Shown one piece after another: positions 17,011 to 24,811 of a stretch of 31,070 bases of DNA. Under the pieces are notes generated by a model. That model was not told the DNA's origin and ran no database searches. It saw nothing but the letters and a program-made list of their open reading frames with translations. The DNA lies in the NCBI GenBank assembly GCA_023418755.1, contig JAEZZE010000385.1, forward strand, positions 1 through 31,070, in the 5' to 3' direction. This DNA comes from Bacillota bacterium (GTDB lineage Bacteria; Bacillota; Bacilli; Paenibacillales; Paenibacillaceae). Both the position numbers and the translations under genes were made by a program. Position 1 is the stretch's first letter. Every line of letters begins with the position of its first letter.

Positions 17011-17430
17011 ATGGACGGCCGCGGAAAGAAGACCCGGCCCTATGCGGGCGCCAAGCCCGCGACGGGGCGCGACGATCCGGCGCTGGATCCTTTCGAGATC
17101 GAATTCCTTCCGGAGTTCCGCCGCGGCCGCGGGCCGCGGGAGCCGTTCGTGAACGAGCACGGAGTCGTGATCGGAGACCACGATTACGAGTCCGAGAAGT
17201 CCCCGCTTCAGCGGTGGAGCACGGAGACGGATCCGTCCGTCATGGCGGGAGAGCAGTGGGTGCATCCCTATAAGGATATCGGTTTTCTGACAAGCGAGAA
17301 TCGCGCGCTGTTCGAACGGGGGGTCTCTTCCTCCCGTCCGTTCGCGCATCCGACGCATTCGTCCGCTTCGGACATCGACCCGGACGAGGACGCGGGCTAT
17401 CCGGTGCCGGAAGTGTTGGACGAGCCTTGA
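17011..17430 (+). CDS. Uncharacterised hydrophilic protein, possibly DUF3905 family
   Basis: 139 aa from ATG 17011 (141 aa from TTG 17005, which overlaps the previous stop as TTGA). Neither start has a Shine-Dalgarno, so translation is probably coupled to the 41-aa gene. The core DPFEIEFLPEFRRGRGPREP, FVNEHGVVIGDHDYESEKSP and QRWSTETDPSVMAGEQWVHP with DIGFLTSENRALFERG resembles what I remember of DUF3905 proteins of Bacillales, but I cannot confirm by search. There is no signal peptide or membrane helix; the C-terminus is acidic and low complexity. Confidence 0.75.
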   Translation: MDGRGKKTRPYAGAKPATGRDDPALDPFEIEFLPEFRRGRGPREPFVNEHGVVIGDHDYESEKSPLQRWSTETDPSVMAGEQWVHPYKDIGFLTSENRALFERGVSSSRPFAHPTHSSASDIDPDEDAGYPVPEVLDEP

Positions 17431-17488
17431 ACGGCATAACGGAGGGGGCCGATCGAGCGAAGATGGGCCTCGGGCCGCCGTACCGGCT

Positions 17489-17518
17489 TTGACGGAGCTT
17501 GCGGCGGCGCGGTATAAT
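17489..17518 (+). promoter_or_regulatory. Strong sigma-A promoter upstream of brxA
   Basis: TTGACG (17489-17494) and a perfect TATAAT (17513-17518) are 18 bases apart, about 60 bases before the brxA ATG. Confidence 0.72.
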
Positions 17519-17576
17519 GAAGCATAGCGGAATATGCATGCCGCCAATTCCCGTTCGGAAAGAGAGGCGCCTTATC

Positions 17577-18011
17577 ATGTCGATGTCTTTCGAAAGATAT
17601 ATGCTGGATATGATTCAACCGATGCGCGACGACTTGACGCGAATCGGCATTCAAGAGCTGAGAACCCCGGAGGAAGTGGAGGAGAACCTTCCTTCCGCCG
17701 CCGGCACCGCGCTCGTCGTCGTGAACTCCGTATGCGGCTGCGCGGCCGGACAGTGCCGTCCCGGCGTTGCCGAAGCGTTGAAGCACGACGTCGTTCCCGA
17801 TCATCTGTTCACGGTGTTCGCGGGGCAGGACAAGGAAGCGACGGCGAAAGCCCGGGAGTATTTCCTGCCGTACCCGCCGTCTTCTCCTTCGATCGCGTTG
17901 ATGAAAGACGGAGAGCTCGTGCACTTCATCGAGAGGCATCAGATCGAGAACCGCAGCGCGGAGGAGATCGCGGCCGATTTGACCGAAGCCTTCGACCGCC
18001 ATTGCCGATAA
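17577..18011 (+). CDS. brxA: Bacilliredoxin of the BrxA/BrxB (YphP/YqiW) family
   Basis: 144 aa, the family's normal length. ATG 17577 (MSMSFERYM) is the family start and has AGAGAGG upstream. Bacilliredoxins remove bacillithiol from S-bacillithiolated proteins after oxidative stress. The active site is NSVCGCAAG, with C53 and C55 in the family's C-G-C form; the paralogues YphP and YqiW differ only slightly here, and NSVCGC is closer to YphP as I recall it. An extra cysteine follows at C60 (AAGQCRPG), where relatives usually carry a different residue. The gene has its own strong promoter and is followed by a hairpin with a T-tract. Confidence 0.88.
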   Translation: MSMSFERYMLDMIQPMRDDLTRIGIQELRTPEEVEENLPSAAGTALVVVNSVCGCAAGQCRPGVAEALKHDVVPDHLFTVFAGQDKEATAKAREYFLPYPPSSPSIALMKDGELVHFIERHQIENRSAEEIAADLTEAFDRHCR

Positions 18012-18033
18012 TGAAGTCGTTCCCGGAGGCAGA

Positions 18034-18067
18034 GGCCGCTCGCGCCCGAGCCGCCGGGTTATTTTTT
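18034..18067 (+). terminator. Probable terminator between brxA and nadE
   Basis: GGC-C-GCTCG (18034-18042) pairs with CGAGC-C-GCC (18047-18055) across a CGCC loop, with one C-C mismatch, followed by TTATTTTTT (18059-18067). The nadE ribosome binding site lies just behind it, so nadE would depend on read-through or an unseen promoter. Confidence 0.55.
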
Positions 18068-18091
18068 GCGTTATAAGGAGGATGGCGTTAA

Positions 18092-18904
18092 ATGGCGACT
18101 CTTCAGCAACAAATTATCGAGAAGCTCGGCGTCAAGCCGACGATCGACGTCGACGAGGAAATCGCGCGCAGAGTCCGGTTCCTGAAGGATTACGTCGTGC
18201 AAGCGGGGGCGACGGGTCTGTTGATCGCGATCAGCGGCGGGATCGACAGCGCGGTGGCGGCCGGATTGTGCAAGCTCGCAACGGACGAATTGTCTCGGGA
18301 GACGGGCAAAGAGTACATCACGCTGGGAGTGTTCCAGCCCTACGGGGAGCAGGAGGACATTCAGCATAGCTACGAAGTGGCCGAAGCGTTCCGGTTGACG
18401 CACAAGGTCGAGACCAATATCGAAGACGCGGTGGACGAGATCGCGCTGGAGACCGAGCATGCGTTCAAGGCGCTGCATATCCATCGCCATATCAGCCGCG
18501 CCGGCAAGGGGAACGTCAAAGCCCGCACGAGAATGGTCGTTCAGTACGCGCTTGCCTTCGATATGAATTTGCTTGTCGTGGGAACGGATCATGCTTCCGA
18601 AGCGCTGACGGGCTTTTTCACGAAGTGGGGAGACGGAGCCGTCGATATTACTCCGCTCAGCTCGCTTAACAAGCGTCAAATCCGCGAGCTGGCCCGCCGG
18701 CTGGGCGTGCCCGCCAGCGTCGTAGACAAGGTGCCGACCGCCGGGTTGTGGGAAGGGCAGACCGACGAAGGAGAATTGGGCGTCAGCTACGAGGACAACA
18801 GCTCTTATTTGGAGGGCAAGGACGTCGACCCGAAGGCCAAGGAAATCCTGGAGAAGCATTACATGCGCTCGCAGCATAAGCGGCAGCCGATTCCGGGGAT
18901 CTGA
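18092..18904 (+). CDS. nadE: NH3-dependent NAD+ synthetase
   Basis: Amidates nicotinic acid adenine dinucleotide to NAD+ with ATP and ammonia; the last step of NAD synthesis. 270 aa, matching the short ammonia-dependent Bacillus enzymes without a glutaminase domain. The ATG at 18092 follows AAGGAGG. The ATP pyrophosphatase loop is AISGGIDSAVAAGL (SGGIDS at 48-53). Other family segments are GNVKARTRMVVQYALAF, VVGTDHASEALTGFFTKWGDGAVDITPLS, KRQIRELARRLGVP and KVPTAGLWEGQTDEGELG. acpS starts nine bases after its stop. Confidence 0.96.
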   Translation: MATLQQQIIEKLGVKPTIDVDEEIARRVRFLKDYVVQAGATGLLIAISGGIDSAVAAGLCKLATDELSRETGKEYITLGVFQPYGEQEDIQHSYEVAEAFRLTHKVETNIEDAVDEIALETEHAFKALHIHRHISRAGKGNVKARTRMVVQYALAFDMNLLVVGTDHASEALTGFFTKWGDGAVDITPLSSLNKRQIRELARRLGVPASVVDKVPTAGLWEGQTDEGELGVSYEDNSSYLEGKDVDPKAKEILEKHYMRSQHKRQPIPGI

Positions 18905-18913
18905 GCTTACGGC

Positions 18914-19306
18914 ATGATCGTCGGAATCGGGCTGGATGTCGTCGAGATGGCGCGAATGGGGAAAATCCTCGAGGGACGGAGCGGGTCAAGGTTTGTCGAC
19001 AAGGTGCTGACCTTGGAGGAACGCAAGGCGTGGGAGGCTCTGCCGCACCGGAGGGCTTTAGAGTACGTGAGCGGCAGGTTCGCCGTTAAGGAAGCTGTCG
19101 TGAAGGCGCTGGGATGCGGAATCGGGGCTACGGTCGGCTTTCAGGATATGGAAGTGACTCCGGACGAGCTGGGAAAGCCGGAATGCAGGCTGTCCCCGGC
19201 TGCGATCGACCGTCTCGGCTGGGGAGACTCCGATTACCGGCTGCATATCGCGATTACGCACGAGCGCACCATGGCCGCGGCCACCGCACTAATCGAAAAA
19301 CGATAG
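18914..19306 (+). CDS. acpS: Holo-[acyl-carrier-protein] synthase
   Basis: Transfers 4'-phosphopantetheine from CoA to acyl carrier protein; 130 aa, normal length for the trimeric AcpS family. ATG 18914. The Mg2+/CoA-binding aspartate is in MIVGIGLDVVEM (D8) and the second acidic ligand in SGRFAVKEAVVKALG (E60, with K64). The C-terminal HIAITHERTMAAATALIEK strand is typical. The ribosome binding site is weak, so translation is probably coupled to nadE, whose stop is nine bases upstream. A terminator follows. Confidence 0.94.
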   Translation: MIVGIGLDVVEMARMGKILEGRSGSRFVDKVLTLEERKAWEALPHRRALEYVSGRFAVKEAVVKALGCGIGATVGFQDMEVTPDELGKPECRLSPAAIDRLGWGDSDYRLHIAITHERTMAAATALIEKR

Positions 19307-19312
19307 GAACGG

Positions 19313-19346
19313 CAGTCCGGCAGGTATCTCGGCCGGACTGTTATTA
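19313..19346 (+). terminator. Terminator after nadE-acpS
   Basis: CAGTCCGGC (19313-19321) pairs exactly with GCCGGACTG (19332-19340) around a ten-base loop, followed by TTATTAATT. The tract is interrupted by A residues. Confidence 0.7.
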
Positions 19347-19460
19347 ATTGGATTTGCAGATTGAGATCTGGTAATTTACGCCTGCCTATTCGTGACGTAT
19401 AATGGAAGAATGCTAAGGGGATGAAATGCATAATTTTATCCGGATAGTGGGGCATGGACG

Positions 19461-20348
19461 ATGAGAACGAATTATATCACGATTATGATGAAGCACTTCG
19501 AGCAGATGAATATCGAGGTTGCCGCGGCGGCGGAGACGGAGCTGGACGCCTCGTCCCTGAAGGACAAGGATAGCGTGTACGATTGTCACCGGTTCCTGTT
19601 CGTCAAGTCGGGGGAGGGCAAGCTGTTCGCCCAGAACAAGGAAATTCCGTTCGAGAAAGGCAGGCTGTTCATCCTGCTGGCAGGAATGCCTCATCGCATT
19701 GCGCTGGAGACGGGCGGGACGGCTACGCTGCAGTGGTGCCACTTTCGCAGCAGCTACGAGGATCGCGACTTATACCGGACGCTGCAAATTCCGTTCCATA
19801 TCCGCGTCGAAGACGAGGAGACGGTCTCCGGAATTTTCGTCCGCTTGTTCGAAGAATTGGCTCGCAACGGCCTAACCTCCAAGCTTAAAATCAAAGCGGC
19901 GATGCTGGAACTGATCAGCTACTATTTGGACAGCCTTTCTCTTATCGATAACAACGCGCCGACGGACGATCTGCAGAAGATCGACATGGTGCTCAAATAT
20001 ATCGACGAACATCTTGCGGATAACATTACCGTCGAGAACATGGCCAAGCAAGTCTACCTTCACCCGAATTATTTTATCGTGTTCTTCAAAGGCATTCTCG
20101 GATATTCGCCGATTCAGTACGTCAATCTCAGACGGATGGAAATCGCCAAAAACCTGCTCCTTAGACCGGACAGCAACGTCTCCTCCGTCGCGGGGCAAGT
20201 CGGCATGCAGATCTATTACTTCTCCAGAATGTTCAAAGCGCATACCGGCTTGACGCCCAGCCGATTTCGCAAGCAGGCGGCATTCATCGCCGCTTCGTCC
20301 AAGGCGGCGCGTACCGAGGGGGAAGAGGGAAACGGTTTTGACGAATAG
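19461..20348 (+). CDS. AraC-family transcriptional regulator
   Basis: 295 aa. ATG 19461 has TGGGG about eight bases upstream and a TATAAT at 19400-19405 further up. The N-terminal part is a cupin-like sensing domain (VYDCHRFLFVKSGEGKLFAQNKEIPFEKGRLFILLAGMPHRI). The C-terminal 100 residues form the double helix-turn-helix: NITVENMAKQVYLHPNYFIVFFKGILGYSPIQYVNLRRMEIAKNLL, then VSSVAGQVGMQIYYFSRMFKAHTGLTPSRFRKQ. The target genes are unknown; the regulator overlaps mutY by 11 bases and so is in the same transcript, but mutY is an unlikely sugar-type target. Confidence 0.9.
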   Translation: MRTNYITIMMKHFEQMNIEVAAAAETELDASSLKDKDSVYDCHRFLFVKSGEGKLFAQNKEIPFEKGRLFILLAGMPHRIALETGGTATLQWCHFRSSYEDRDLYRTLQIPFHIRVEDEETVSGIFVRLFEELARNGLTSKLKIKAAMLELISYYLDSLSLIDNNAPTDDLQKIDMVLKYIDEHLADNITVENMAKQVYLHPNYFIVFFKGILGYSPIQYVNLRRMEIAKNLLLRPDSNVSSVAGQVGMQIYYFSRMFKAHTGLTPSRFRKQAAFIAASSKAARTEGEEGNGFDE

Positions 20349-21483
20349 AGCAGCGGGAGACGGGGAGTTGACGGACATCGAGAACAAGCTGTATTTCGGC
20401 GAAAGCCTGCTGCGGTGGTATCGCAAAGAGCGGCGCGATCTGCCCTGGAGAAGAAGCCGGGATCCTTATCATATATGGGTATCGGAGATCATGCTCCAGC
20501 AGACGCGCGTGGATACGGTCATTCCGTATTTCAACCGGTTCGTGGGGCGCTACCCGACGCTTCGGCATTTGGCCGAGGCGCCGGAGGACGACGTGCTGAA
20601 GATTTGGGAGGGGCTGGGCTACTACTCCCGGGCGCGCAATCTGCAAGCCGCCGCGCGGGAGGTGGTCGAGCGATACGAAGGAGAGGTGCCTCGCGGCAAG
20701 GCGGAGGTATCGGGATTGAAGGGCGTCGGGCCCTATACGACCGGGGCGATCCTCAGCATCGCGTACGACCAGCCGGAGCCGGCCGTGGACGGCAACGTGA
20801 TGCGGGTGCTGTCGCGGTACTTCTGCCTGGAGGACGATATCGCCCGCCCGGCGACGCGGGTTGCGATGGAGGGCCTGGCCCGGTCGCTTATCCCGGAGGG
20901 CCGGGCAGCGGATTTCAATCAGGCGCTAATGGAGCTCGGGGCGATGGTATGCACGCCGAAGTCTCCGTCTTGTCCGTCTTGTCCCGTCGGGGAGAATTGC
21001 GAAGGCAGACGACAGGGCCGGGAACGGGAGCTTCCGTTAAAGACGAAGGCGAAGAAGGCCAGGCCGGTCTTCCGTCTGGCCGCCTTGATCGAGGGAACCG
21101 GGGCGCTCGCCGGCAAGGTTCTCGTCCGGCAACGGCCGGAGACCGGGCTGCTGGCGCAAATGTGGGAGCTGCCCCATATCGAAGTGCCGGACGAAGACGC
21201 GTGGAACCGGCTGGAAGAGGGAGCCGGGCTGCTGGAGGCGGCTCTCGGAGAGGACGGCGTCCGCGTGAAAGCGGGGAACGAGGCCATCGGGGAAGCCCAG
21301 CATATTTTCACCCATCTCGTCTGGAAAATCAAAGTGCTCGGCGCCGCCGCTCTCGAAGAGCGATACGTCGCGGACAGAACCGATTATCGCTGGATCGGTC
21401 CGGAAGAGTTCGAAAGCTATGCTTGGCCTAACGTCTTCCGCAAATTGTTAACGGAATATTTCCTCCGTACTCAGCGCGAATAA
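20338..21483 (+). CDS. mutY: Adenine DNA glycosylase
   Basis: Removes adenine mispaired with 8-oxoguanine; 381 aa from TTG 20338, or 371 aa from TTG 20368. Both have purine-rich sequence upstream (GGAAGAGGGA; GCGGGAGACGGGGAG); no ATG is available. Catalytic glutamate is in WVSEIMLQQTR (E50), the helix-hairpin-helix in LKGVGPYTTGAIL and the catalytic aspartate in VDGNVMRVLSR (D151). The [4Fe-4S] cysteines are C205, C212, C215 and C221, the exact 6-2-5 spacing of MutY. A C-terminal MutT-like 8-oxoG recognition domain (QRPETGLLAQMWELPHIE, then IFTHLVWKIKV) is intact. It overlaps the AraC gene by 11 bases and has a strong terminator behind it. Confidence 0.95.
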   Translation: MTNRAAGDGELTDIENKLYFGESLLRWYRKERRDLPWRRSRDPYHIWVSEIMLQQTRVDTVIPYFNRFVGRYPTLRHLAEAPEDDVLKIWEGLGYYSRARNLQAAAREVVERYEGEVPRGKAEVSGLKGVGPYTTGAILSIAYDQPEPAVDGNVMRVLSRYFCLEDDIARPATRVAMEGLARSLIPEGRAADFNQALMELGAMVCTPKSPSCPSCPVGENCEGRRQGRERELPLKTKAKKARPVFRLAALIEGTGALAGKVLVRQRPETGLLAQMWELPHIEVPDEDAWNRLEEGAGLLEAALGEDGVRVKAGNEAIGEAQHIFTHLVWKIKVLGAAALEERYVADRTDYRWIGPEEFESYAWPNVFRKLLTEYFLRTQRE

Positions 21484-21522
21484 ACAGCCTGCCGCGCAAG
21501 CCGGGCGGCGGGAAAAGAGGGA

Positions 21523-21571
21523 GGCTGTCGCGTAAAGCCGATGCGTTCGGTTTAGCGATAGCCTTCTTTTT
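21523..21571 (+). terminator. Strong terminator after mutY
   Basis: GGCTGTCGC (21523-21531) pairs with GCGATAGCC (21555-21563) with one G-T wobble. TAAA/TTTA pairing further in, and TTCTTTTT (21564-21571) follows. Confidence 0.82.
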
Positions 21572-21704
21572 CTATGTTTCTTAACCATTTGTTAGCGAAA
21601 AACATGCCCGCCTCATAATCATTAAGCGAAAGATCTAATAATTCCCGCTTACTGTATAGGAAGATGAGAAGCGTATCGACGCAAGCAAGGAGGAGGCTTT
21701 CCGT

Positions 21705-22181
21705 ATGCAGCGCCGACTTCCTGAAGCGAGGAGGCATGACGTGAAGCTAATGCAGTTCTACAGGCGGCTTTTTCTGGAGGCGGTCAGCGCCTACGAGCCG
21801 GTATGGGAAGAAGAAGCCGTATCGTTCGGCTATCGTTGGCATAAGCGGAATTATCCGTTGAAGGAGCAATTTCAGATCCGGGATATGGACCCCGGCGATC
21901 CGGCGCTCGTCTATTCGTTGATCTTGCCGGAAACCTATCTGGGCACGACGATCTACGAGGAAGTCCGAAGGTATCGGTCCGAATGCGAACTCTCCATCGT
22001 CATTTTGGATCGCCGAGTTTGGCTTAGCGCGACGCTCCCGGCGAACAAGCTGCAGGATTCCCTGATGGGCTTCCTCAACCGTTCGCGCGGAGAGCTGATG
22101 AACATCATAGATTGCGTCATTCGGCTGCCCGAAGAGACGGGGCTTGACGAACGGACGGTTTCAAGCCACTCTAATAGATGA
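21705..22181 (+). CDS. Uncharacterised protein upstream of the globin sensor
   Basis: 158 aa, not recognised. ATG 21705 has AAGGAGGAGG seven bases upstream; an internal GTG 21741 also has GAGGAGG but only four bases away. The sequence is soluble and alpha/beta-like, with aromatic-rich QFYRRLFLEAVSAYEPVW, then LVYSLILPETYLGTTIYEEVRRYRSECELSIVILDRRVWLSATLP and FLNRSRGELMNIIDCVIRLPEE. There is no cysteine cluster, signal peptide or membrane helix. It ends 52 bases before the preferred start of the globin-coupled receptor and is in the same orientation, so the pair may be one unit. Confidence 0.68.
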   Translation: MQRRLPEARRHDVKLMQFYRRLFLEAVSAYEPVWEEEAVSFGYRWHKRNYPLKEQFQIRDMDPGDPALVYSLILPETYLGTTIYEEVRRYRSECELSIVILDRRVWLSATLPANKLQDSLMGFLNRSRGELMNIIDCVIRLPEETGLDERTVSSHSNR

Positions 22182-22233
22182 GGAAGCGCTTTTACGAAGG
22201 ATTAAAAATGGCAGACGGACAGGGGGGAGCGGC

Positions 22234-23250
22234 TTGATTCGAGTCAGCGATTCAAGATTTAGGCAATTAAGCTACATCGGCATTACGGAGGAAGATCTGG
22301 CCCTATTGAAGTCGAAGCAAGCTCGGTTCTCCGAAATCACGGATCAAGTCGTGGACGAGCTCTACGAGCGAATTACCGAGCAGCCGGAGCTGCTGGAACT
22401 GATCAACAACCATAGCACGATCGAGCGGCTCAAGGAGACGCAACGCTGGTACTTCCAGTCCATGACGGCCGGGGAGATCGACGATGCTTTTTTCGACAAG
22501 AGGCTGCACATCGGGAGAGTTCACTCCAAGATCGGTTTAACGACGAATTGGTATTTGGGGACTTACATCCTGTATCTGGATTTGGCGACCAAGCATTTGA
22601 AACGGGTCGATCCCGAAGGTTGGGTCGGACCGGTACATTCGCTTAGCAAACTGTTCAACCTCGATTCCCAGATCGTGCTCGAAGCATACGAAGAAGACGA
22701 GAAGGCGAAAATCGAGAAGCTGGTCGAATCGCGCCAATATATGTTGACGAAGGTGAGCTCCGTCGTACAGGAGCTGTCCTCGATGATGGTGGAATTAAGC
22801 GCCAGCAGCAATCTCGTGGCCTCGAACGCTTCTTATACGGCTTCCGTACAGGAGAACTCCAATGAGAAGGTGCGGGAATTGGCGGGCAGCATCGACGAAA
22901 TCAACCAATTGGGCACGACGATGAGGGAGATTTCCGACCAGACGCACCTCATCGGGTTGAACGCGGCGCTGGAAGCGGCACGGGCAGGAGAAGCCGGACT
23001 CGGCTTCGAGGTCGTCGCCAACGAGATCCGCAAGCTGGCCACGAGCTCCAAGCAGTCGCTGATTACGATTCAGGGCAAGCTGAAAGAGATTCGTTCGGCT
23101 CTCGACGAAGTCAGGCACGGAAGCGAGGAGACGGTAAAGTTCTCGAAGGAGCAGGCGGCAAGCTCGCAGGAGCTGTCGTCCTTCGTCCACATGATCGATA
23201 CGGTCACGGCGGATTTGAGCGGTCTGCTCGAAGAGGACGCCGTCCAATAA
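22234..23250 (+). CDS. Globin-coupled chemotaxis-type sensor (HemAT-like, short form)
   Basis: 338 aa soluble receptor. The start is TTG 22234 with AGGGGGGAG at 22221-22229; a TTG at 22144 lies inside the previous gene and lacks a ribosome binding site. Residues 1-160 form a sensor globin: YIGITEEDLALLKSKQ, then LINNHSTIERLKETQRWYF, with the heme-proximal histidine in LHIGRVHSKIGLTTNWYLGTY (H97). Residues 160-338 form a coiled-coil MCP signalling domain whose tip is QTHLIGLNAALEAARAGEAGLGFEVVANEIRKLA (236-269). There is no transmembrane segment and no HAMP. HemAT of B. subtilis is about 430 aa, so the signalling stalk here is about 95 residues shorter. Ligand (probably O2) and target are inferred. 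Confidence 0.9.
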   Translation: MIRVSDSRFRQLSYIGITEEDLALLKSKQARFSEITDQVVDELYERITEQPELLELINNHSTIERLKETQRWYFQSMTAGEIDDAFFDKRLHIGRVHSKIGLTTNWYLGTYILYLDLATKHLKRVDPEGWVGPVHSLSKLFNLDSQIVLEAYEEDEKAKIEKLVESRQYMLTKVSSVVQELSSMMVELSASSNLVASNASYTASVQENSNEKVRELAGSIDEINQLGTTMREISDQTHLIGLNAALEAARAGEAGLGFEVVANEIRKLATSSKQSLITIQGKLKEIRSALDEVRHGSEETVKFSKEQAASSQELSSFVHMIDTVTADLSGLLEEDAVQ

Positions 23251-23264
23251 GAGGGATGATACGA

Positions 23265-23311
23265 AAAGCGCATGCGCTCCGGCTAGGAGACGCATGCGCT
23301 TTAGTATTTTG
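23265..23311. terminator. Bidirectional terminator between the globin sensor and sodA
   Basis: AAAGCGCATGCG (23265-23276) pairs exactly with CGCATGCGCTTT (23291-23302), with an inner CTCC/GGAG pairing. TTTAGTATTTT follows on the plus side, and an A-rich tract (T-rich on the minus strand) lies on the other side. The two genes converge on it. Confidence 0.85.
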
Positions 23312-23314
23312 CGA

Positions 23315-23926
23315 TTACTTCGCCGAATCGTAGATCGAGCCGACCGCGTTCCAGTCCACGACGTTCCAGAAAGCGGCGATGTAGTCGGGGCGCTTGTTTT
23401 GATATTTCAGGTAGTAAGCGTGCTCCCATACGTCCAGACCGAGCAGCGGAGTGTCGCCTTCCATGATCGGGCTGTCTTGGTTAGGCAGGCTGTATACTTT
23501 CAGCTTGCCGTCTTTGCCGAGCGCCAGCCAAGCCCAGCCGGAGCCGAAGCGAGTCGTGGCCGCAGCCGCGAACGTTTCTTTGAACTTGTCGAATCCGCCG
23601 AGCTCCGCGTCGATTGCGGCCGCCAGAGCGCCGGACGGTTGACCGCCGCCGTTAGGGCCGATCGTCTTCCAGAACAGGCTGTGGTTAGCGTGGCCGCCGC
23701 CGTTGTTGCGAACGGCCGTACGGATGCTTTCCGGAACGGCGTTGAGATCGGAGATCAGGTCTTCAACGCTCTTGCTTTCCAGCTCGGGAGCGGATTTTAA
23801 AGCGTTGTTCAAGTTCGTAACGTAAGTGTTGTGGTGACGGCCGTGATGGATTTCCATCGTCGTTGCGTCGATGTGCGGCTCAAGCGCGTTCGTCGCGTAA
23901 GGAAGTGCCGGTAATTCGTGTGCCAT
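23315..23926 (-). CDS. sodA: Superoxide dismutase, Mn/Fe family
   Basis: Dismutates superoxide to O2 and H2O2 in the cytoplasm; 203 aa, normal length. ATG 23926 (MAHELPALPYATNALEPHID) has a perfect AGGAGG upstream; the in-frame TTG two codons earlier is not preferred. Metal ligands are H27 in MEIHHGRHHNTYV, H82 in GGGHANHSLFW, D165 and H169 in LDVWEHAYYLKYQ. GGQPSGALAAAI and GSGWAWLAL are consistent with the Mn-dependent Bacillus type. It is monocistronic, transcribed toward the globin sensor with a shared terminator. Confidence 0.97.
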   Translation of the reverse strand: MAHELPALPYATNALEPHIDATTMEIHHGRHHNTYVTNLNNALKSAPELESKSVEDLISDLNAVPESIRTAVRNNGGGHANHSLFWKTIGPNGGGQPSGALAAAIDAELGGFDKFKETFAAAATTRFGSGWAWLALGKDGKLKVYSLPNQDSPIMEGDTPLLGLDVWEHAYYLKYQNKRPDYIAAFWNVVDWNAVGSIYDSAK

Positions 23927-24317
23927 GGTCAATAACCTCCTAAATGGGATTGCGATATGTAGCCTAATCGCTCACAATCTTTATTATCCAATATCCTTCC
24001 GATTAAATCAACATAAATGTATAAAAAGTCTTGAAGAAGACAGACGGGTGAAGCGCGCGAGAATCGCAACCCCCGTATTATTTCCGATTTCGCCTCCGAA
24101 TATTCGCCGATTATAGCTGTTTTCGGCCTAATTTCAACAAATACATAGAATAATGGCTTGTTTCCTTTACTATTAAGCGTTTTCATCGCGGTATCTAGAA
24201 GTTTTACAAAAAAAATTAGCTTAATTTAATAAAAGAGCTAGAATTTTCGCCAATTTGTCGTAAAATGAAGAGACCGTTAACTGAATGTAAAACTGAATGC
24301 TCGGAGGATATGACAGC
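23927..24317. other. AT-rich intergenic region between divergent sodA and the acetyltransferase
   Basis: About 390 bases without a supportable gene; the longest reading frames show no ribosome binding site and a composition unlike the neighbours. It must hold the sodA promoter (minus) and that of the acetyltransferase (plus). TAAAAT at 24261-24266 is a possible -10 for the latter, but no good -35 was found. A run of A (24208-24215) and TTAGCTTAATTTAATAAAAG make it much more AT-rich than the rest of the window. No repeat or operator was recognised. Confidence 0.6.
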
Positions 24318-24740
24318 ATGCAGATTCGTTCTTTCCAATTGTCTGACTACAAATTGGTCGCGGAGCTTCTGGAGGAAGTATTGTCGGAAGAGTGCTGCGA
24401 AGAAACGATGGGAGCCTTCGCCCGCCAGCTGTCCTGGGACAGCGATCTGGTGCTCGTGGCGGAATCGGCCGGGAACATCGCCGGCGTATTGATCGGAACG
24501 ATCGACCATCATAAAGGTTACGTGTACCGCATCGCGGTTCGGGACAGATTCAGACGCCAAGGCGTCGGACGGCAGCTGGTTTCCCAGATGAGCAACCGTT
24601 TCAGGCAGCGCAAGGTTCTGAAGGTTCTCGTCGCCGAGGACAAGCATAACGAGCTGCTTCGCCCCTTCTACGACTCTCTCGGGATCAGGTCCGTCAACAT
24701 CGTTCAGTTAACTCAGCCGCTTGCGATCGTGGCAGGTTGA
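24318..24740 (+). CDS. GNAT-family N-acetyltransferase
   Basis: 140 aa. ATG 24318 (MQIRSFQLSDYKLVAELL) follows CGGAGG at 24301-24306; the upstream ATG at 24297 is not preferred because its own ribosome binding site is absent. The fold shows an N-terminal strand-helix, VLVAESAGNIAGVLIGTIDHHKGYVYRIAV, and the acetyl-CoA pyrophosphate loop RFRRQGVGRQLV. The C-terminal KVLVAEDKHNELLRPFYDSLGI is the usual acceptor-side segment. The substrate is not predictable. A strong terminator follows. Confidence 0.88.
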   Translation: MQIRSFQLSDYKLVAELLEEVLSEECCEETMGAFARQLSWDSDLVLVAESAGNIAGVLIGTIDHHKGYVYRIAVRDRFRRQGVGRQLVSQMSNRFRQRKVLKVLVAEDKHNELLRPFYDSLGIRSVNIVQLTQPLAIVAG

Positions 24741-24761
24741 TTCAAGCGGACGGATTCATGG

Positions 24762-24811
24762 AAAGCATATCTTCGGCGCCATTGCTTTTGGCGAAGAGAT
24801 ATGCTTTTCTT
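24762..24811 (+). terminator. Terminator after the acetyltransferase gene
   Basis: AAAGCATAT (24762-24770) pairs with ATATGCTTT (24799-24807). CTTCG/CGAAG continues the stem after a two-base bulge, and TTTTCTTATATT follows the descending arm. Confidence 0.82.

Noticed and set aside
22144..22233. Longer start of the globin sensor overlapping the previous gene
   Set aside because: No ribosome binding site, and the extra 30 residues do not look like globin; TTG 22234 has a strong GGGGGGAG.
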